A stretch of DNA of 64,000 nucleotides from an uncultured Pontibacter sp. Its GTDB lineage: Bacteria > Bacteroidota > Bacteroidia > Cytophagales > Hymenobacteraceae. The position numbers and the translations under genes are program-made. Below, one piece after another: positions 1-9,018 of the stretch (the first letter of the stretch is position 1; each line of letters opens with the position of its first letter). The notes under the pieces are model-generated. The model was not told where the DNA came from. It made no database searches and was given only the letters and a program-made list of their open reading frames with translations. The stretch is taken from positions 457,978 to 521,977 of the forward strand of contig NZ_CANLZM010000002.1 in NCBI RefSeq assembly GCF_947495565.1. Reading direction: 5' to 3'.

Positions 1-1683
1 GCTGGCCGGCGCAAAGGAGAAGAAGCGGGAAGTATAGTCGCGTTTCTTACGCTCCACATAAAAACCGGCTCTTACTTTCGGGGCGTTCTCGGCAGTAGAG
101 TCTGCGGTTTCGAAGCGGTGCTCAAACTGGCTACTTGCCGTCAGGCCGTGCTCGTTCAGGTCAGAGTAAAAGCGGCCTGCATCGCGCAGTGTCGGGATTG
201 GCTGATACAGCAGTCGGTATACGCCATCATTGTCATCGTCGGCGGTACGGAAGCGGCGGTAGTCTGGCTCATTACGGTTCGTGAAGTTATAGCCACCCAT
301 CCAGGTTACTGTCGATTTGTTGTCGTTCAGGTCATGGGTGCCCTGTAGTTGACCAGAGTAAATTGTACGGCTCTCGTAACGCAGCGAGTAATTGCGCTGC
401 AACTGGTTGCCGTTAGCATAGTCCACTCCTTCTCGCTCCAACACTTCATTGCTGCCCAACTGGTTAAACAAGTTTCTGAACTCGATCTTGTTATCATTGT
501 TCAGCCTGGCAGACCAGTTGCTGATAACCCCAAGACGCACATTGTTTGTGTATACTTTGTCGTCAAAACGCTGCTGCCTTTCGCTCTTACCCAGCGACTC
601 GTTGAAGGCGCCATACGTATCACGTGTTCCCTCTGCTATACTTTGTGTGTTGCTATAGGAGGCCGCCGACACAGTACTCATTCTGATAGAGCCAATATCG
701 AAGCGGCGGTTCAGGCCAAGCGACAGGCGCAGGTCAGGCGTTGCCGTAGTGGATTTTGGTGCCCAGTTGTTAGGAAATTTACGTCCTGTGCCTACCAGCA
801 GATCCTGGTTAGAAAAGCTGTTCAGGTTGGCAGGCACACCATCCGGGATAGCACGTTTGCCATTGTCAAACCCCAGAAAATCAGTACTGCTTTTGCTGTC
901 GTGCAGGAAGTTGTTGAAAGTAGTGCCGGCGCGGTAAGAGCCCGATACACCTATTGTTGTCTTATCCTCGTCTACCACATTCTTGGTGTAGATCTTTATC
1001 ACGCCCCCGCCAAACTCTCCTGGCAACTCCGGCGAGCCGTTTTTATAGATCATGATGCGGTCGATTACGCTTGTAGGCAGGATGTCGAAAGAGAAGGCTT
1101 TCTGATCCGGCTCTGTGCTTGGCGTCAGGGCATCGTTCAGCGTCACTGTGTTGTAGCGCTGGTTCATCCCCCTGATTACCACGTAACGGTCGTTAAGTAT
1201 GGTTACGCCCGGTATACGCTTCACGGTCTCGGCTGCGTCGCGGTCCATTGACTTGGCAATTTGCTCACCTGCCACGCCGCTTACCACTACCTCGCTTTGG
1301 CGCATGGTCTGGAGCACGGCAGCCTCGGTGTTGGTCTGGCGGGTGCCTACAATCTCTACCGTCTGTATCTGAGTGGTGTTCTCTTCCAGCTGCACATTTA
1401 AAGTCTTTGTCTGGTTGGCGGCTACCTGCACTCCTGCCTGCTCATAAGGCTTATAAGATAGAAATGTAACCGACACATTATAAGTACCGGGCTCCAGTGG
1501 CAGCGCAAAGTTCCCTTCGTAGTCTGTTGTAGTTCCTTTAGAGGTGCCTTTCACAAACACTACAGCTCCGATTACCTCTTCGCCGGTAATCTTGTCAGTA
1601 ACTTTACCTTTTACTATGCCCTGCTGGGCAAAACCGCAGACGGAGGATGTAAGCACGGTGAGAATTGTAAGTAGAAATTTCAT
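1..1683 (-). CDS. TonB-dependent receptor with CarboxypepD_reg domain (partial, 3' end outside window)
   Basis: Outer-membrane receptor for TonB-driven uptake. The first 561 residues are visible and the gene runs off the left edge. It begins with a signal peptide (MKFLLTILTVLTSSVCGFAQ). A carboxypeptidase-regulatory-like beta-sandwich follows (about residues 22-100, GKVTDKITGEEVIGAVVFVKG). Next comes a TonB plug domain with a typical RGMNQRYNTVTLNDA segment and a GGGVIKIYTK end near residue 230, then the start of the beta-barrel. The start is ATG at 1683, about 20 nt below a likely TSS (box TACTTTTG at 1710-1717). It is divergent from a phosphate-selective porin and shares a region of 11-bp-spaced repeats, so control by phosphate starvation and a phosphorus-containing substrate are inferred. 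The substrate cannot be read from sequence. Confidence 0.9.
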   Translation of the reverse strand, partial: MKFLLTILTVLTSSVCGFAQQGIVKGKVTDKITGEEVIGAVVFVKGTSKGTTTDYEGNFALPLEPGTYNVSVTFLSYKPYEQAGVQVAANQTKTLNVQLEENTTQIQTVEIVGTRQTNTEAAVLQTMRQSEVVVSGVAGEQIAKSMDRDAAETVKRIPGVTILNDRYVVIRGMNQRYNTVTLNDALTPSTEPDQKAFSFDILPTSVIDRIMIYKNGSPELPGEFGGGVIKIYTKNVVDEDKTTIGVSGSYRAGTTFNNFLHDSKSSTDFLGFDNGKRAIPDGVPANLNSFSNQDLLVGTGRKFPNNWAPKSTTATPDLRLSLGLNRRFDIGSIRMSTVSAASYSNTQSIAEGTRDTYGAFNESLGKSERQQRFDDKVYTNNVRLGVISNWSARLNNDNKIEFRNLFNQLGSNEVLEREGVDYANGNQLQRNYSLRYESRTIYSGQLQGTHDLNDNKSTVTWMGGYNFTNRNEPDYRRFRTADDDNDGVYRLLYQPIPTLRDAGRFYSDLNEHGLTASSQFEHRFETADSTAENAPKVRAGFYVERKKRDYTSRFFSFAPAS

Positions 1684-1709
1684 GGAAGTACTGTTTATTA
1701 GTCTCGCTG

Positions 1710-1717
1710 CAAAAGTA
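1710..1717 (-). promoter_or_regulatory. Promoter -7 box of the TonB-dependent receptor
   Basis: On the minus strand the sequence reads TACTTTTG, a full match to the Bacteroidetes TAnnTTTG box. It places a TSS about 20 nt before the ATG at 1683. No clear -33 TTTG is present, which fits an activator-dependent promoter. Confidence 0.5.
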
Positions 1718-1750
1718 TGGCGGCTAGTTTAAGCCATTTTTAAGGCGGGG

Positions 1751-1848
1751 TTATGATACCGTTAAGTAAAGCGGGGATGTGTTAAGCAGCGGTTACGGTA
1801 GCTTTACCGCAGTTTTAACTGCATGTTACCGTAATATTAAGTATGCCT
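1751..1848. promoter_or_regulatory. Putative Pho-box array: TTA-starting direct repeats at an 11-bp period
   Basis: TTA-starting words begin at 1782, 1793, 1804, 1815, 1826 and 1837 (TTAAGC, TTACGG, TTACCG, TTAACT, TTACCG, TTAAGT), exactly 11 bp apart. Another pair, also 11 bp apart, sits at 1751 and 1762. PhoB/PhoP-type response regulators bind direct repeats with an 11-bp period, and the B. subtilis PhoP half-site is TT(A/T)ACA. The array lies upstream of the receptor -7 box, between two genes of a phosphate locus. That it is a regulator site is inferred. Confidence 0.55.
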
Positions 1849-1951
1849 AATTTAACGTATAGGTGGTGCGTTCACCTCCACATGCACACCATTTATTGTT
1901 AATGTGCAGCTGTTTACACAAAACAGGGCGCAAAGCGGCAACCTTTAAATG

Positions 1952-1968
1952 TTAACATTAGCTTAACA
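1952..1968. promoter_or_regulatory. Putative Pho box upstream of the porin promoter
   Basis: Two copies of TTAACATT start at 1952 and 1963, again 11 bp apart. They sit about 30-50 bp above a TTATTTTG sequence (2000-2007) that could be the porin -7 box. Two half-sites at 11-bp spacing are the minimum Pho box of known systems. Confidence 0.5.
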
Positions 1969-2076
1969 TTGCGGTAAAGCAGCAGTAACAGTAATACACT
2001 TATTTTGCACCAAGATTTCGGAAGCCACCGTTGCCGCCCCTGACTAAGGCGGTGCTAAGGCAAAAGAAAGAGTGGA

Positions 2077-2111
2077 CCGGCAGCTGCAGCCTGACTAACT
2101 ACAGCTGCCGG
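2077..2111 (+). other. Leader hairpin upstream of the porin
   Basis: A perfect 10-bp inverted repeat, CCGGCAGCTG / CAGCTGCCGG, with a 15-nt loop. If transcription starts near 2014 this hairpin lies in a 5' leader of about 220 nt. No T-tract follows, so it is not an obvious terminator. Function unknown. Confidence 0.5.
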
Positions 2112-2235
2112 ACAAGTATAAAACACTTTCTGTACTTAATTATCTAGAGCTAGAAAGCATACTTGTTCAGTTATATAGGTTAAAGTATATAACAGCCATT
2201 TAGCAAAGTAATTTTCTCACCAAACAAATAGTACC

Positions 2236-3420
2236 GTGTACAAAAAGCTGAGAGGCGCACTTGTTGTAGCGCTAGCATGCCTTGCCTTTAACACCGCAGA
2301 GGCACAAACTGTTAACAAAAGTAAATTTGGCAAGGGCCTGCAGTTTATAGCCGCCGACTCTTCCTTCAGCCTTAAGTTCAGCACTCGCTTTCAGATGTTG
2401 TACCAAGGTGCCATCAACAACAGCACCGATCAGCTGGACGATCGCTTTCTGATCCGTAGAGCCCGTCTTAAGTTTGAAGGCTTCGCTTACTCGCCTAAGC
2501 TAGAGTATAAAATAGAACTAGGCCTTAGTAACAGCGACATTGGCAACGACGATCCTGCCAGATTTAACAACGCCGACAATATTATTTTAGACGCGGTAGC
2601 CATGTGGAATTTTGCTCCAGGCTGGGAGCTGTGGGTAGGCCAGACCAAACTGCCCGGTAACCGTGAGCGAATCATCTCTTCTCAGAAAATGCAGTTCGTA
2701 GACCGAAGCTTACTAAACTCACGCTTTAACATTGACCGTGACGCGGGTCTGCAACTACACCACACCCATACAATGGGTACTGCCGTTGTCAGAGAGTCTG
2801 GCTCCATTTCTATGGGCGAGGGCCGCGACATTACGGTGAACAATGCAGGTGGCTACGATTATACTGCCAAAGTAGAGGTAATGCCTTTCGGTGAGTTTGA
2901 GGGAGGCGGTGCTTATGTAGGCAGCGATCTGGTACGCGAAGAGACACCTAAGTTAGCCATTGCAGCTGCATACAACTTTAACGATAATGCTTCTAGAGAA
3001 GGTGGTCAGTTAGGCGACTTTTTAGTAGATGAGCGCGACCTGCGTACGCTGTTTGTAGACTACATGTTCAAATATAGAGGTTTCTCTTCTATGGCAGAAT
3101 ACGCCAACAAAACAGCACCTGCCGGACCTGTGGTTTTAAGAAGCGATGATGGAGCTGTTGAGGAGACATTTGTAACCGGAAACGCTTTTAATATTCAGGC
3201 TGGTTACCTTTTCCCGAGCAACTGGGAAGTAGCAGGCCGCTACACAACTTACAACCCTGACAAAGCCACTAACTTAGGTTCACAAGAGCAGTATACGCTG
3301 GGTTTATCTAAATATATTGTGGGCCATAGCCTAAAGGTGCAGAGCGATGTAACGCTTCAGGACCAGCCTGGGCGGGAGAACGCTTACTTGTTCAGGCTGC
3401 AGATGGAAGTGGCCCTGTAA
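2236..3420 (+). CDS. Phosphate-selective porin O/P family protein
   Basis: Outer-membrane porin of the OprP/OprO family, which lets phosphate or polyphosphate cross the outer membrane. The 394-aa product starts with a signal peptide (about residues 1-23, ending NTAEAQ). A beta-barrel rich in alternating aromatic residues follows, with the family's early FSTRFQMLYQG and DDRFLIRRARLKFEG segments and a final strand ending in VAL. The start codon is GTG. It lies upstream of pstSCAB-phoU, which fits uptake of phosphate first through this porin and then through the Pst transporter. The Pho-box-like repeats upstream suggest induction by phosphate limitation. The family assignment is firm; the exact ion preference is inferred from context. 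Confidence 0.88.
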   Translation: MYKKLRGALVVALACLAFNTAEAQTVNKSKFGKGLQFIAADSSFSLKFSTRFQMLYQGAINNSTDQLDDRFLIRRARLKFEGFAYSPKLEYKIELGLSNSDIGNDDPARFNNADNIILDAVAMWNFAPGWELWVGQTKLPGNRERIISSQKMQFVDRSLLNSRFNIDRDAGLQLHHTHTMGTAVVRESGSISMGEGRDITVNNAGGYDYTAKVEVMPFGEFEGGGAYVGSDLVREETPKLAIAAAYNFNDNASREGGQLGDFLVDERDLRTLFVDYMFKYRGFSSMAEYANKTAPAGPVVLRSDDGAVEETFVTGNAFNIQAGYLFPSNWEVAGRYTTYNPDKATNLGSQEQYTLGLSKYIVGHSLKVQSDVTLQDQPGRENAYLFRLQMEVAL

Positions 3421-3536
3421 AGCCTGCCAACTGCACTTACATAACTACTTACATGGCATCTAAGTATAAAGCAAAAAATTACAGATGTCTGCTGAACGAA
3501 TCACAAAAAACACTCAACCAAACCAAACACTGGCTT

Positions 3537-4535
3537 ATGCTTAACTTAAAGCTTAACAATCTAAACGCCGCCATGCTGCTGGGCGCTACCATGCTCTTCA
3601 GTGCCTGCGGTGGTAATACAGAGAATGCTGAAGGCGGATCTGACCTTACAGGGAGCGTACAGATAGACGGGTCTTCTACGGTATACCCGATTACAGAGGC
3701 AGTGGCGGAAGAATACCGCGCAGAGGCTCCTGACGTGAAAGTAACAGTGGGCGTGTCTGGTTCAGGCAGCGGCTTCAAGAAATTTACAAGAGGCGACATC
3801 GACGTTACGAACGCATCTCGCGCCATCAATGCAGACGAGGCAGCAGTAGCCCAGGAGAACAACCTTTCTTTTCTAGAGCTTTCCGTGGCTTACGACGGCC
3901 TGACTGTAGTAGTACACCCTGAAAATGATTGGGTACAGGACATTACAGTGGCAGAGCTGAAGAAAATTTGGGAGCCTGCCGCACAAGGTACCATCAAAAA
4001 GTGGAACCAGATCCGCCCAGAGTGGCCTGACCGCGAGATTCACCTGTACGGACCGGGCGTAGAGTCCGGCACTTATGACTACTTTACGGAGGCCGTTGTA
4101 GGCAAGAGCCACTCCAGCCGCGGCGACTATACCGCCAGTGAGGATGACAACGTGCTGGTGCAGGGCGTATCTACAGACCCTAACGCCCTTGGCTTTTTCG
4201 GGTATGCCTATTATGAGGAAAACCAGAACAAACTGAAGGCTATTCCGGTGGATGACCAGGACGACAGCAATGGCGCAGGCGCTATTCTGCCTTCGCTGGA
4301 GACTGTGAAGGACGGATCTTACGCTCCGCTTTCCCGCCCGCTGTTTATCTATGTTCACTCTAAGGCGGTGGAGCGCCCGGAAGTAGTGGACTTTGTAAAC
4401 TTCTACCTTGATAACGCCGGTGAACTGGCCGAGGAAGTTGGGTACATTCCGCTACCGGACAACCTGTATGAAGAGCAAAGGCAGAAGTTTGAGCAGTTTG
4501 TCTCAGGCTCTGGAGCCACAGCAAATCAGCAATAA
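3537..4535 (+). CDS. pstS: Phosphate ABC transporter substrate-binding lipoprotein PstS
   Basis: Periplasmic phosphate-binding component of the Pst ABC transporter. I chose ATG 3537 rather than the longest frame (ATG 3453) because the protein then begins with a normal lipoprotein signal (MLNLKLNN..., lipobox LFSAC, Cys24). The extra upstream residues are polar and unlike a signal. Family motifs visible: DGSSTVYPITEAVAEEY, SGSGSGFKKF (phosphate-binding loop), ITVAELKKIWEP and GVESGTYDYF. It is the first pst gene here. A 17-bp perfect hairpin separates it from pstC, an arrangement that commonly lets the binding protein be made in excess of the membrane parts. Confidence 0.94.
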   Translation: MLNLKLNNLNAAMLLGATMLFSACGGNTENAEGGSDLTGSVQIDGSSTVYPITEAVAEEYRAEAPDVKVTVGVSGSGSGFKKFTRGDIDVTNASRAINADEAAVAQENNLSFLELSVAYDGLTVVVHPENDWVQDITVAELKKIWEPAAQGTIKKWNQIRPEWPDREIHLYGPGVESGTYDYFTEAVVGKSHSSRGDYTASEDDNVLVQGVSTDPNALGFFGYAYYEENQNKLKAIPVDDQDDSNGAGAILPSLETVKDGSYAPLSRPLFIYVHSKAVERPEVVDFVNFYLDNAGELAEEVGYIPLPDNLYEEQRQKFEQFVSGSGATANQQ

Positions 4536-4551
4536 ACAAAGCAACCCTGAT

Positions 4552-4591
4552 GCACAAGTATAACCGCTCACAAAAGCGGTTATACTTGTGC
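4552..4591 (+). other. Strong intercistronic hairpin between pstS and pstC
   Basis: A perfect 17-bp stem (4552-4568 with 4575-4591) with a 6-nt loop, CACAAA. The arms carry AAGTATAA and TTATACTT, the window's over-represented motif. There is no T-tract after it. The right arm covers the GTG at 4588 that would start the longest pstC frame. It may stabilise pstS mRNA, cause partial termination, or hide a start codon. Confidence 0.7.
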
Positions 4592-5487
4592 TCTATAAAA
4601 TTAGCGGCACCTTGAAAGTATCCGAAAAAATTATCGAGGGCTTGTTGTGGTTATCAGCCGCAATCACAATCCTTGTTACCGTTGGTATCATTTGGGTTCT
4701 GCTTTCAGAGTCCATCAGTTTCTTTCAGGAGGTATCTTTAGTTGAGTTCCTAACCGAAAAGGAATGGACGCCTCTTTTTGCAGACAAGAAATTCGGTATA
4801 ATGCCTTTGGTGGCGGGCACCCTGCTCACTACTTTTGTAGCCATTGCCGTGGCGCTGCCTATCGGTTTAACTATTGCTGTGTACCTGAACGAGTATGCAC
4901 ATGCCCGCATGAAGCAAGTAGTAAAGCCCCTGCTGGAAGTGCTAGCCACCATCCCAACGGTAGTGTACGGCTTCTTCGCCTTAACGGTAGTTACGCCTTT
5001 TCTGCAGCAGCTCATCCCTAACCTTGCCGGCTTCAACGCACTTTCGGCTGGTATTGTAATGGGTATCATGATCATCCCGATGATTTCTTCTCTGAGTGAA
5101 GATGCTATCAGCGCTGTGCCGCGCTCGTTGCGCGAGGCTGCGTATGGCATGGGCTCCACACGTTTGCAGACATCTTTTGGAGTAATGGTGCCGGCTGCCT
5201 CATCAGGCATTGTGGTATCGGTTATACTTGCCATCTCCAGAGCTGTGGGCGAAACCATGATTGTAGCCATTGCTGCCGGCCAGCAGCCACGCCTCACGCT
5301 AAACCCGCTCGTACCCATCGAAACCATCACCACCTACATTGTGCAGGTAAGTATGGGCGATGTGCCGCAGGGCTCGCTAGAGTATAAAACCATTTTTGCG
5401 GCAGGCATCACGCTCTTCGTCTTCACATTTGCGCTGAACAACCTCAGCTTCTGGATCAAAAAGAAATACCAGGAAAAGTATGACTAA
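4588..5487 (+). CDS. pstC: Phosphate ABC transporter permease PstC
   Basis: Inner-membrane permease of the Pst phosphate importer. It has six predicted membrane segments, with an N-terminal helix near residues 20-45 ([20 protein letters not shown]) and the binding-protein-dependent permease domain after residue 75. The EAA-type coupling motif is visible as [13 protein letters not shown] near residue 180. The GTG at 4588 lies inside the right arm of a hairpin, so the true start may be the TTG at 4612, which would remove eight residues. It overlaps pstA by 8 bp. Confidence 0.93.
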   Translation: MLYKISGTLKVSEKIIEGLLWLSAAITILVTVGIIWVLLSESISFFQEVSLVEFLTEKEWTPLFADKKFGIMPLVAGTLLTTFVAIAVALPIGLTIAVYLNEYAHARMKQVVKPLLEVLATIPTVVYGFFALTVVTPFLQQLIPNLAGFNALSAGIVMGIMIIPMISSLSEDAISAVPRSLREAAYGMGSTRLQTSFGVMVPAASSGIVVSVILAISRAVGETMIVAIAAGQQPRLTLNPLVPIETITTYIVQVSMGDVPQGSLEYKTIFAAGITLFVFTFALNNLSFWIKKKYQEKYD

Positions 5488-6337
5488 CTCTGACATCAAC
5501 AGATTAAAGGATAAGGCCTTCCAGGTTTTCGGTGTTTTCTGCACCTTTATCGGCCTGGTAGTACTCGGTATTTTCCTGATAGACATTATTATTGAAGGTG
5601 TGCAGCGCCTGAACTGGGATTTCCTGGTTAACCTGCCCTCGCGCAGGGCAAGCCGTGCCGGCATACTTACGGCCTGGGTAGGTACCCTCTGGATCTTGGT
5701 TCTGACGACCATTATCGCGTTTCCGTTGGGTGTGGCAGCAGGTGTATACTTAGAGGAGTATGGCAAGAAAAATAAAATGGCTAACTTCCTGGAGATAAAC
5801 ATCGCTAACCTGGCCGGTGTGCCATCTATCATTTATGGTTTGCTGGGCCTAGAGATCTTTGTGCGCCAGATGCGCCTGGGCGGTAGCTTGCTGGCAGGTG
5901 CGCTCACGCTGTCGCTGCTTATACTTCCGATCATCATCGTAACCACACGAGAGGCTATAAAAGCTGTGCCGCGCAGCATCCGCGACGGCTCTTTTGCACT
6001 GGGCGCCTCTAAATGGCAAACGGTGTGGCACCAGGTGCTGCCGGCTTCCTTTGGAGGTATACTAACAGGCATTATCCTGGCGCTGTCCAGAGCGGTGGGC
6101 GAGGCGGCTCCGCTGATCGTGATTGGTGCTTTGGCTTACGTGCCTTTTACGCCAAGCACGCCGCTGGATGAGTTTACGGTGCTGCCGATCCAGATCTTTA
6201 ACTGGACATCACGGCCGCAGGAGGCTTTCCTGACAAACGCCGCAGCCGCTATTATCGTGTTATTGGTTATCACTTTCCTGCTAAACGGCATTGCCGTATA
6301 CTTGCGCAACAAGCAGCAGCGAAAAGTGAGGTGGTAA
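5480..6337 (+). CDS. pstA: Phosphate ABC transporter permease PstA
   Basis: Second inner-membrane permease of the Pst transporter; it pairs with PstC around the phosphate path. The 285-aa protein has a first membrane helix at about residues 17-40 and a permease core from about residue 70. The coupling loop contains [20 protein letters not shown], the PstA version of the EAA motif. It starts at an ATG inside the end of pstC, giving translational coupling. A 63-bp gap precedes pstB. Confidence 0.93.
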   Translation: MTNSDINRLKDKAFQVFGVFCTFIGLVVLGIFLIDIIIEGVQRLNWDFLVNLPSRRASRAGILTAWVGTLWILVLTTIIAFPLGVAAGVYLEEYGKKNKMANFLEINIANLAGVPSIIYGLLGLEIFVRQMRLGGSLLAGALTLSLLILPIIIVTTREAIKAVPRSIRDGSFALGASKWQTVWHQVLPASFGGILTGIILALSRAVGEAAPLIVIGALAYVPFTPSTPLDEFTVLPIQIFNWTSRPQEAFLTNAAAAIIVLLVITFLLNGIAVYLRNKQQRKVRW

Positions 6338-6400
6338 GGCTGGCTTGCACCTGCTGCCATTGGACTAGCCCCTGTACACATTATCTTTCGTTTTGAAAAA

Positions 6401-7165
6401 ATGAGCAAAAAACAGAATAAACTGGAGGCCTTAAACCTCGACGCATACTACGGAGATTTTCACGCGCTGAAAGGTATAAACATCGCCATGGAAGAAAAAG
6501 CCGTGACGGCCTTTATCGGTCCTTCGGGCTGTGGCAAGTCTACCTTCCTGCGCACCTTTAACCGCATGAACGACTACATTGACGGTTTCAGGGTTGAGGG
6601 CCAGATCCTGCTGGATGGTAAGGATATTTACCAGAAGGAGGTGCGCGTAGATGAACTGCGGAAAGAGGTGGGCATGGTTTTCCAGAAGCCAAACCCTTTC
6701 CCGAAAAGCATCTTTGAGAATGTGGTGTACGGCCTTAAAATTCAGGGCATTAAAAAGAAATCGGTGCTGGAGGAAGCTGCCGAACAATCGTTGCGCAACG
6801 CCGCCCTCTGGGAGGAGGTGAAAGACAAACTGGACAAGTCTGCCCTGGCGCTGTCTGGCGGGCAGCAACAGCGCTTATGTATTGCGCGCGCGCTGGCTAT
6901 CTCTCCGTCGGTGCTGCTGATGGATGAGCCGGCATCTGCCCTGGACCCTATCTCCACCGCCAAAATAGAGGAGCTGATTTACGAACTGAAGAACGACTAC
7001 ACCATCGTGATCGTGACGCACAACATGCAGCAGGCAGGCCGCGTAAGCGACTATACCGCCTTTTTCTACATGGGTGAGTTGGTAGAGTTCAATAAGACCA
7101 AAACGATGTTCACAAGTCCGAAGGATGAGCGCACGCAAAATTACATCACCGGGCGCTTCGGTTGA
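6401..7165 (+). CDS. pstB: Phosphate ABC transporter ATP-binding protein PstB
   Basis: ATPase that powers the PstCA permease. At 254 aa it has the usual family length. Walker A is GPSGCGKST (about residue 42), the Q-loop region reads [11 protein letters not shown], the ABC signature is LSGGQQQR, and Walker B is [13 protein letters not shown] with the following H-loop VTHNM. The sequence FPKSIFENV after the Q-loop is typical of PstB rather than other importers. It sits between pstA and phoU in one operon. Confidence 0.96.
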   Translation: MSKKQNKLEALNLDAYYGDFHALKGINIAMEEKAVTAFIGPSGCGKSTFLRTFNRMNDYIDGFRVEGQILLDGKDIYQKEVRVDELRKEVGMVFQKPNPFPKSIFENVVYGLKIQGIKKKSVLEEAAEQSLRNAALWEEVKDKLDKSALALSGGQQQRLCIARALAISPSVLLMDEPASALDPISTAKIEELIYELKNDYTIVIVTHNMQQAGRVSDYTAFFYMGELVEFNKTKTMFTSPKDERTQNYITGRFG

Positions 7166-7223
7166 TCAGCAACTCACTTTGTTTCTTATACTTGCAGATT
7201 CTCACCCGTAACCATAAAAGATA

Positions 7224-7928
7224 ATGCCGCATATAGATATTGAACTTGAGCGTTTAAAAACCAAGCTCCTCGAGATGTGGGATTTGGTAGAGTATCAGTT
7301 ACAGGCTGGCCGGGAAGCCATGATGACTGCCGACGCAGAGCTGGCCAAGCAGGTGATTAAGCGCGACCGTAAGGTAAACCAGTTTGATGTGAAGATAGAC
7401 CGCATGTGCGAGAACTTCTTCGCCCTGTTTACTCCTGTGGCCGTAGACCTGCGCCTGGTGCTGGCCGTGCTCAAGATAAATGCCAACCTGGAGCGCATCG
7501 GCGATACGGCAGAAGGCATTGCACGCTTTGCCCAGAAACTAGATGAGCCTCTGGACCAGGAGCTGCTGGAGACCACTAAGGTTGTACCCATGTATGAAGC
7601 AGCACTGGCCATGTTTACAGATTGCCGTATCGCGTTCAAAAACAATGACCCGGTTCTTGCCAAGGAAGTTATAAAAAGCGATAAGGTGCTGAACAAGATT
7701 TACCGCAAGTCAGACAGCATTGTAACAAAGTACATGCAGAAGAACCCTGAAAAAATAGGAGACGCACTGGCGCTACTCTCTATTATAAAGAAGCTGGAGC
7801 GTGTCGGCGATCAGGTAACCAATATAGCCGAGGAAGTGATTTTCTACCGTGAGGCCAAGGTAATCAAGCACAGATCCGACAAAAAGAAAAAGAAGAGCAG
7901 CGGTAAGGACAAGGGCAAAGAAGTATAA
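7224..7928 (+). CDS. phoU: Phosphate signalling regulator PhoU
   Basis: PhoU links Pst transporter activity to the Pho sensor kinase and keeps the Pho regulon off when phosphate is plentiful. The 234-aa product shows two PhoU repeats of three helices each, with the metal-binding E/D-rich signatures NLERIGDTAEGIA (about residue 92) and KLERVGDQVTNIAEEV (about residue 191). The C-terminus has a short Lys-rich tail (DKKKKKSSGKDKGKEV) beyond the usual end. The stop codon is part of an AAGTATAA motif. It is the last gene of the pst operon and is followed by a terminator. No PhoB/PhoR pair lies in the window. Confidence 0.95.
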   Translation: MPHIDIELERLKTKLLEMWDLVEYQLQAGREAMMTADAELAKQVIKRDRKVNQFDVKIDRMCENFFALFTPVAVDLRLVLAVLKINANLERIGDTAEGIARFAQKLDEPLDQELLETTKVVPMYEAALAMFTDCRIAFKNNDPVLAKEVIKSDKVLNKIYRKSDSIVTKYMQKNPEKIGDALALLSIIKKLERVGDQVTNIAEEVIFYREAKVIKHRSDKKKKKSSGKDKGKEV

Positions 7929-7952
7929 GCTTTTCGATAATTAAGGTATGCG

Positions 7953-7991
7953 AAAGAGCATGGTCTATTCCGGGCCATGCTCTTTTTTTGT
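7953..7991 (+). terminator. Terminator after phoU
   Basis: AAAGAGCATGG pairs with CCATGCTCTTT (11-bp stem) and is followed by a T-run, a standard intrinsic terminator for the pst operon. Confidence 0.9.
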
Positions 7992-7999
7992 CTAAAGCA

Positions 8000-8030
8000 G
8001 GATTTACAGGATAACAGGATCTACAGGATT
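8000..8030. repeat. Short tandem repeat of a GGATnTACA-type unit
   Basis: Four successive units read GGATTTACA, GGATAACA, GGATCTACA and GGATT. It lies between phoU and ccmB and looks like a simple intergenic repeat with no coding role. Confidence 0.6.
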
Positions 8031-8084
8031 AAAAAAAGTGGGCAAGATTAGAACAGGTCGCAACCTATCCCTACAAAAAGCCCT

Positions 8085-8131
8085 TCAACTCCCAACTTTC
8101 TAACCTTCTAACGCTTTAACTTTCTAACTCA
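8085..8131. repeat. TTAAC-rich low-complexity intergenic repeat
   Basis: A run of related words (TTTCTAAC, TTCTAAC, GCTTTAAC) like those between ccmE and ccmF. It looks like a half of the inverted-repeat form seen there. Confidence 0.5.
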
Positions 8132-8157
8132 GATTACCTTTCCAAGATTTTGTGCCT

Positions 8158-8165
8158 TACCTTTG
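8158..8165 (+). promoter_or_regulatory. Promoter -7 box for ccmB
   Basis: TACCTTTG matches TAnnTTTG exactly and lies 17 nt before the GTG start of ccmB. The upstream -33 element is weak. Confidence 0.5.
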
Positions 8166-8182
8166 CGGTAAAATAAAAGAAA

Positions 8183-8851
8183 GTGCTGTTTAAAGAGATT
8201 TTATACCTGATCCGGAAAGACCTTGTGCTGGAGTGGCGGCAGAAATATGCGCTAAACGGTATGCTGCTGTATGTAGGCAGTGTGGTGTTTGTATGCTACC
8301 TCAGCTTTGGCATGCGCTCCAACTTACTGGTGGCGCCAGTCTGGAACGCTTTGCTCTGGATTATACTTCTGTTCACCTCCGTAAACGCTATCGCTAAAAG
8401 CTTTATGCAGGAGAACCGAGGCAGGCTGCTTTACTTTTACTCCATTGTCAGCCCACAGGGAATCATACTTGCCAAAATCATTTATAACACCCTGCTGATG
8501 CTGCTGCTTGCCATTATCTGCTTTGTGTTTTACGGATTTGTGCTGGGCAACCCGGTAGAGGATGTGCCGATGTTTCTGCTCTCGCTCCTGCTGGGGGCGC
8601 TGGGCTTCTCCACCTCCCTTACCATGATCTCCAGCATTGCCTCCAAGGCGGCCAACAGCAGCACACTGATGGCCGTGCTGAGCTTTCCGGTAATCGTGCC
8701 GATGCTGCTCATGCTGATGAAGATGTCTAAAAACGCCATGGATGGCCTCGAACGTAGCGCCAGCCTCGACGAACTGCTGACGCTGCTTGCCATAAACATG
8801 ATCGTGGTAACTGTTTCTTACATCTTATTCCCGTACCTTTGGCGTTCGTAA
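8183..8851 (+). CDS. ccmB: Heme exporter permease CcmB
   Basis: Membrane part of the CcmAB transporter that releases heme-loaded CcmE during cytochrome c maturation (system I). The 222-aa product has six hydrophobic segments and the family's N-terminal pattern (RKDLVLEWRQKYALNGMLLYV). It also has a conserved SFMQENRGRLLYFY cytoplasmic loop near residue 75 and a GNPVEDVPMF-type loop. The start is GTG just below a promoter box. CcmA, the ATPase partner, is not adjacent and must be elsewhere. CcmC, CcmD-like, CcmE and CcmF follow on the same strand. Confidence 0.88.
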   Translation: MLFKEILYLIRKDLVLEWRQKYALNGMLLYVGSVVFVCYLSFGMRSNLLVAPVWNALLWIILLFTSVNAIAKSFMQENRGRLLYFYSIVSPQGIILAKIIYNTLLMLLLAIICFVFYGFVLGNPVEDVPMFLLSLLLGALGFSTSLTMISSIASKAANSSTLMAVLSFPVIVPMLLMLMKMSKNAMDGLERSASLDELLTLLAINMIVVTVSYILFPYLWRS

Positions 8852-9018
8852 AGTGGCCGGTACAGGAGCAGGAACCAGATGCTGTTATACTTGCAGCGCA
8901 TAGAAACAGAACGAATTACAGTGTTTTTGTGTCTCTTGGTTAGATAGCAGCAGAGGCTCTTGTTACATGAGCCAGCAAATTATTTTGCTTCTGCATCCCA
9001 GATATTTAGTTGATAAAA

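Noticed and set aside
349..1251. 300-aa open frame on the + strand
   Set aside because: It lies antisense to the TonB-dependent receptor, whose minus-strand frame has clear domains. The + strand product has no protein-like pattern.
3453..3536. Longer N-terminus of PstS
   Set aside because: The added 28 residues are polar and would bury the lipoprotein signal. The ATG at 3537 gives a normal signal and lipobox.
8000..8030. Possible CRISPR-like repeat
   Set aside because: Units are only 8-9 bp with no spacers; it is a simple tandem repeat.
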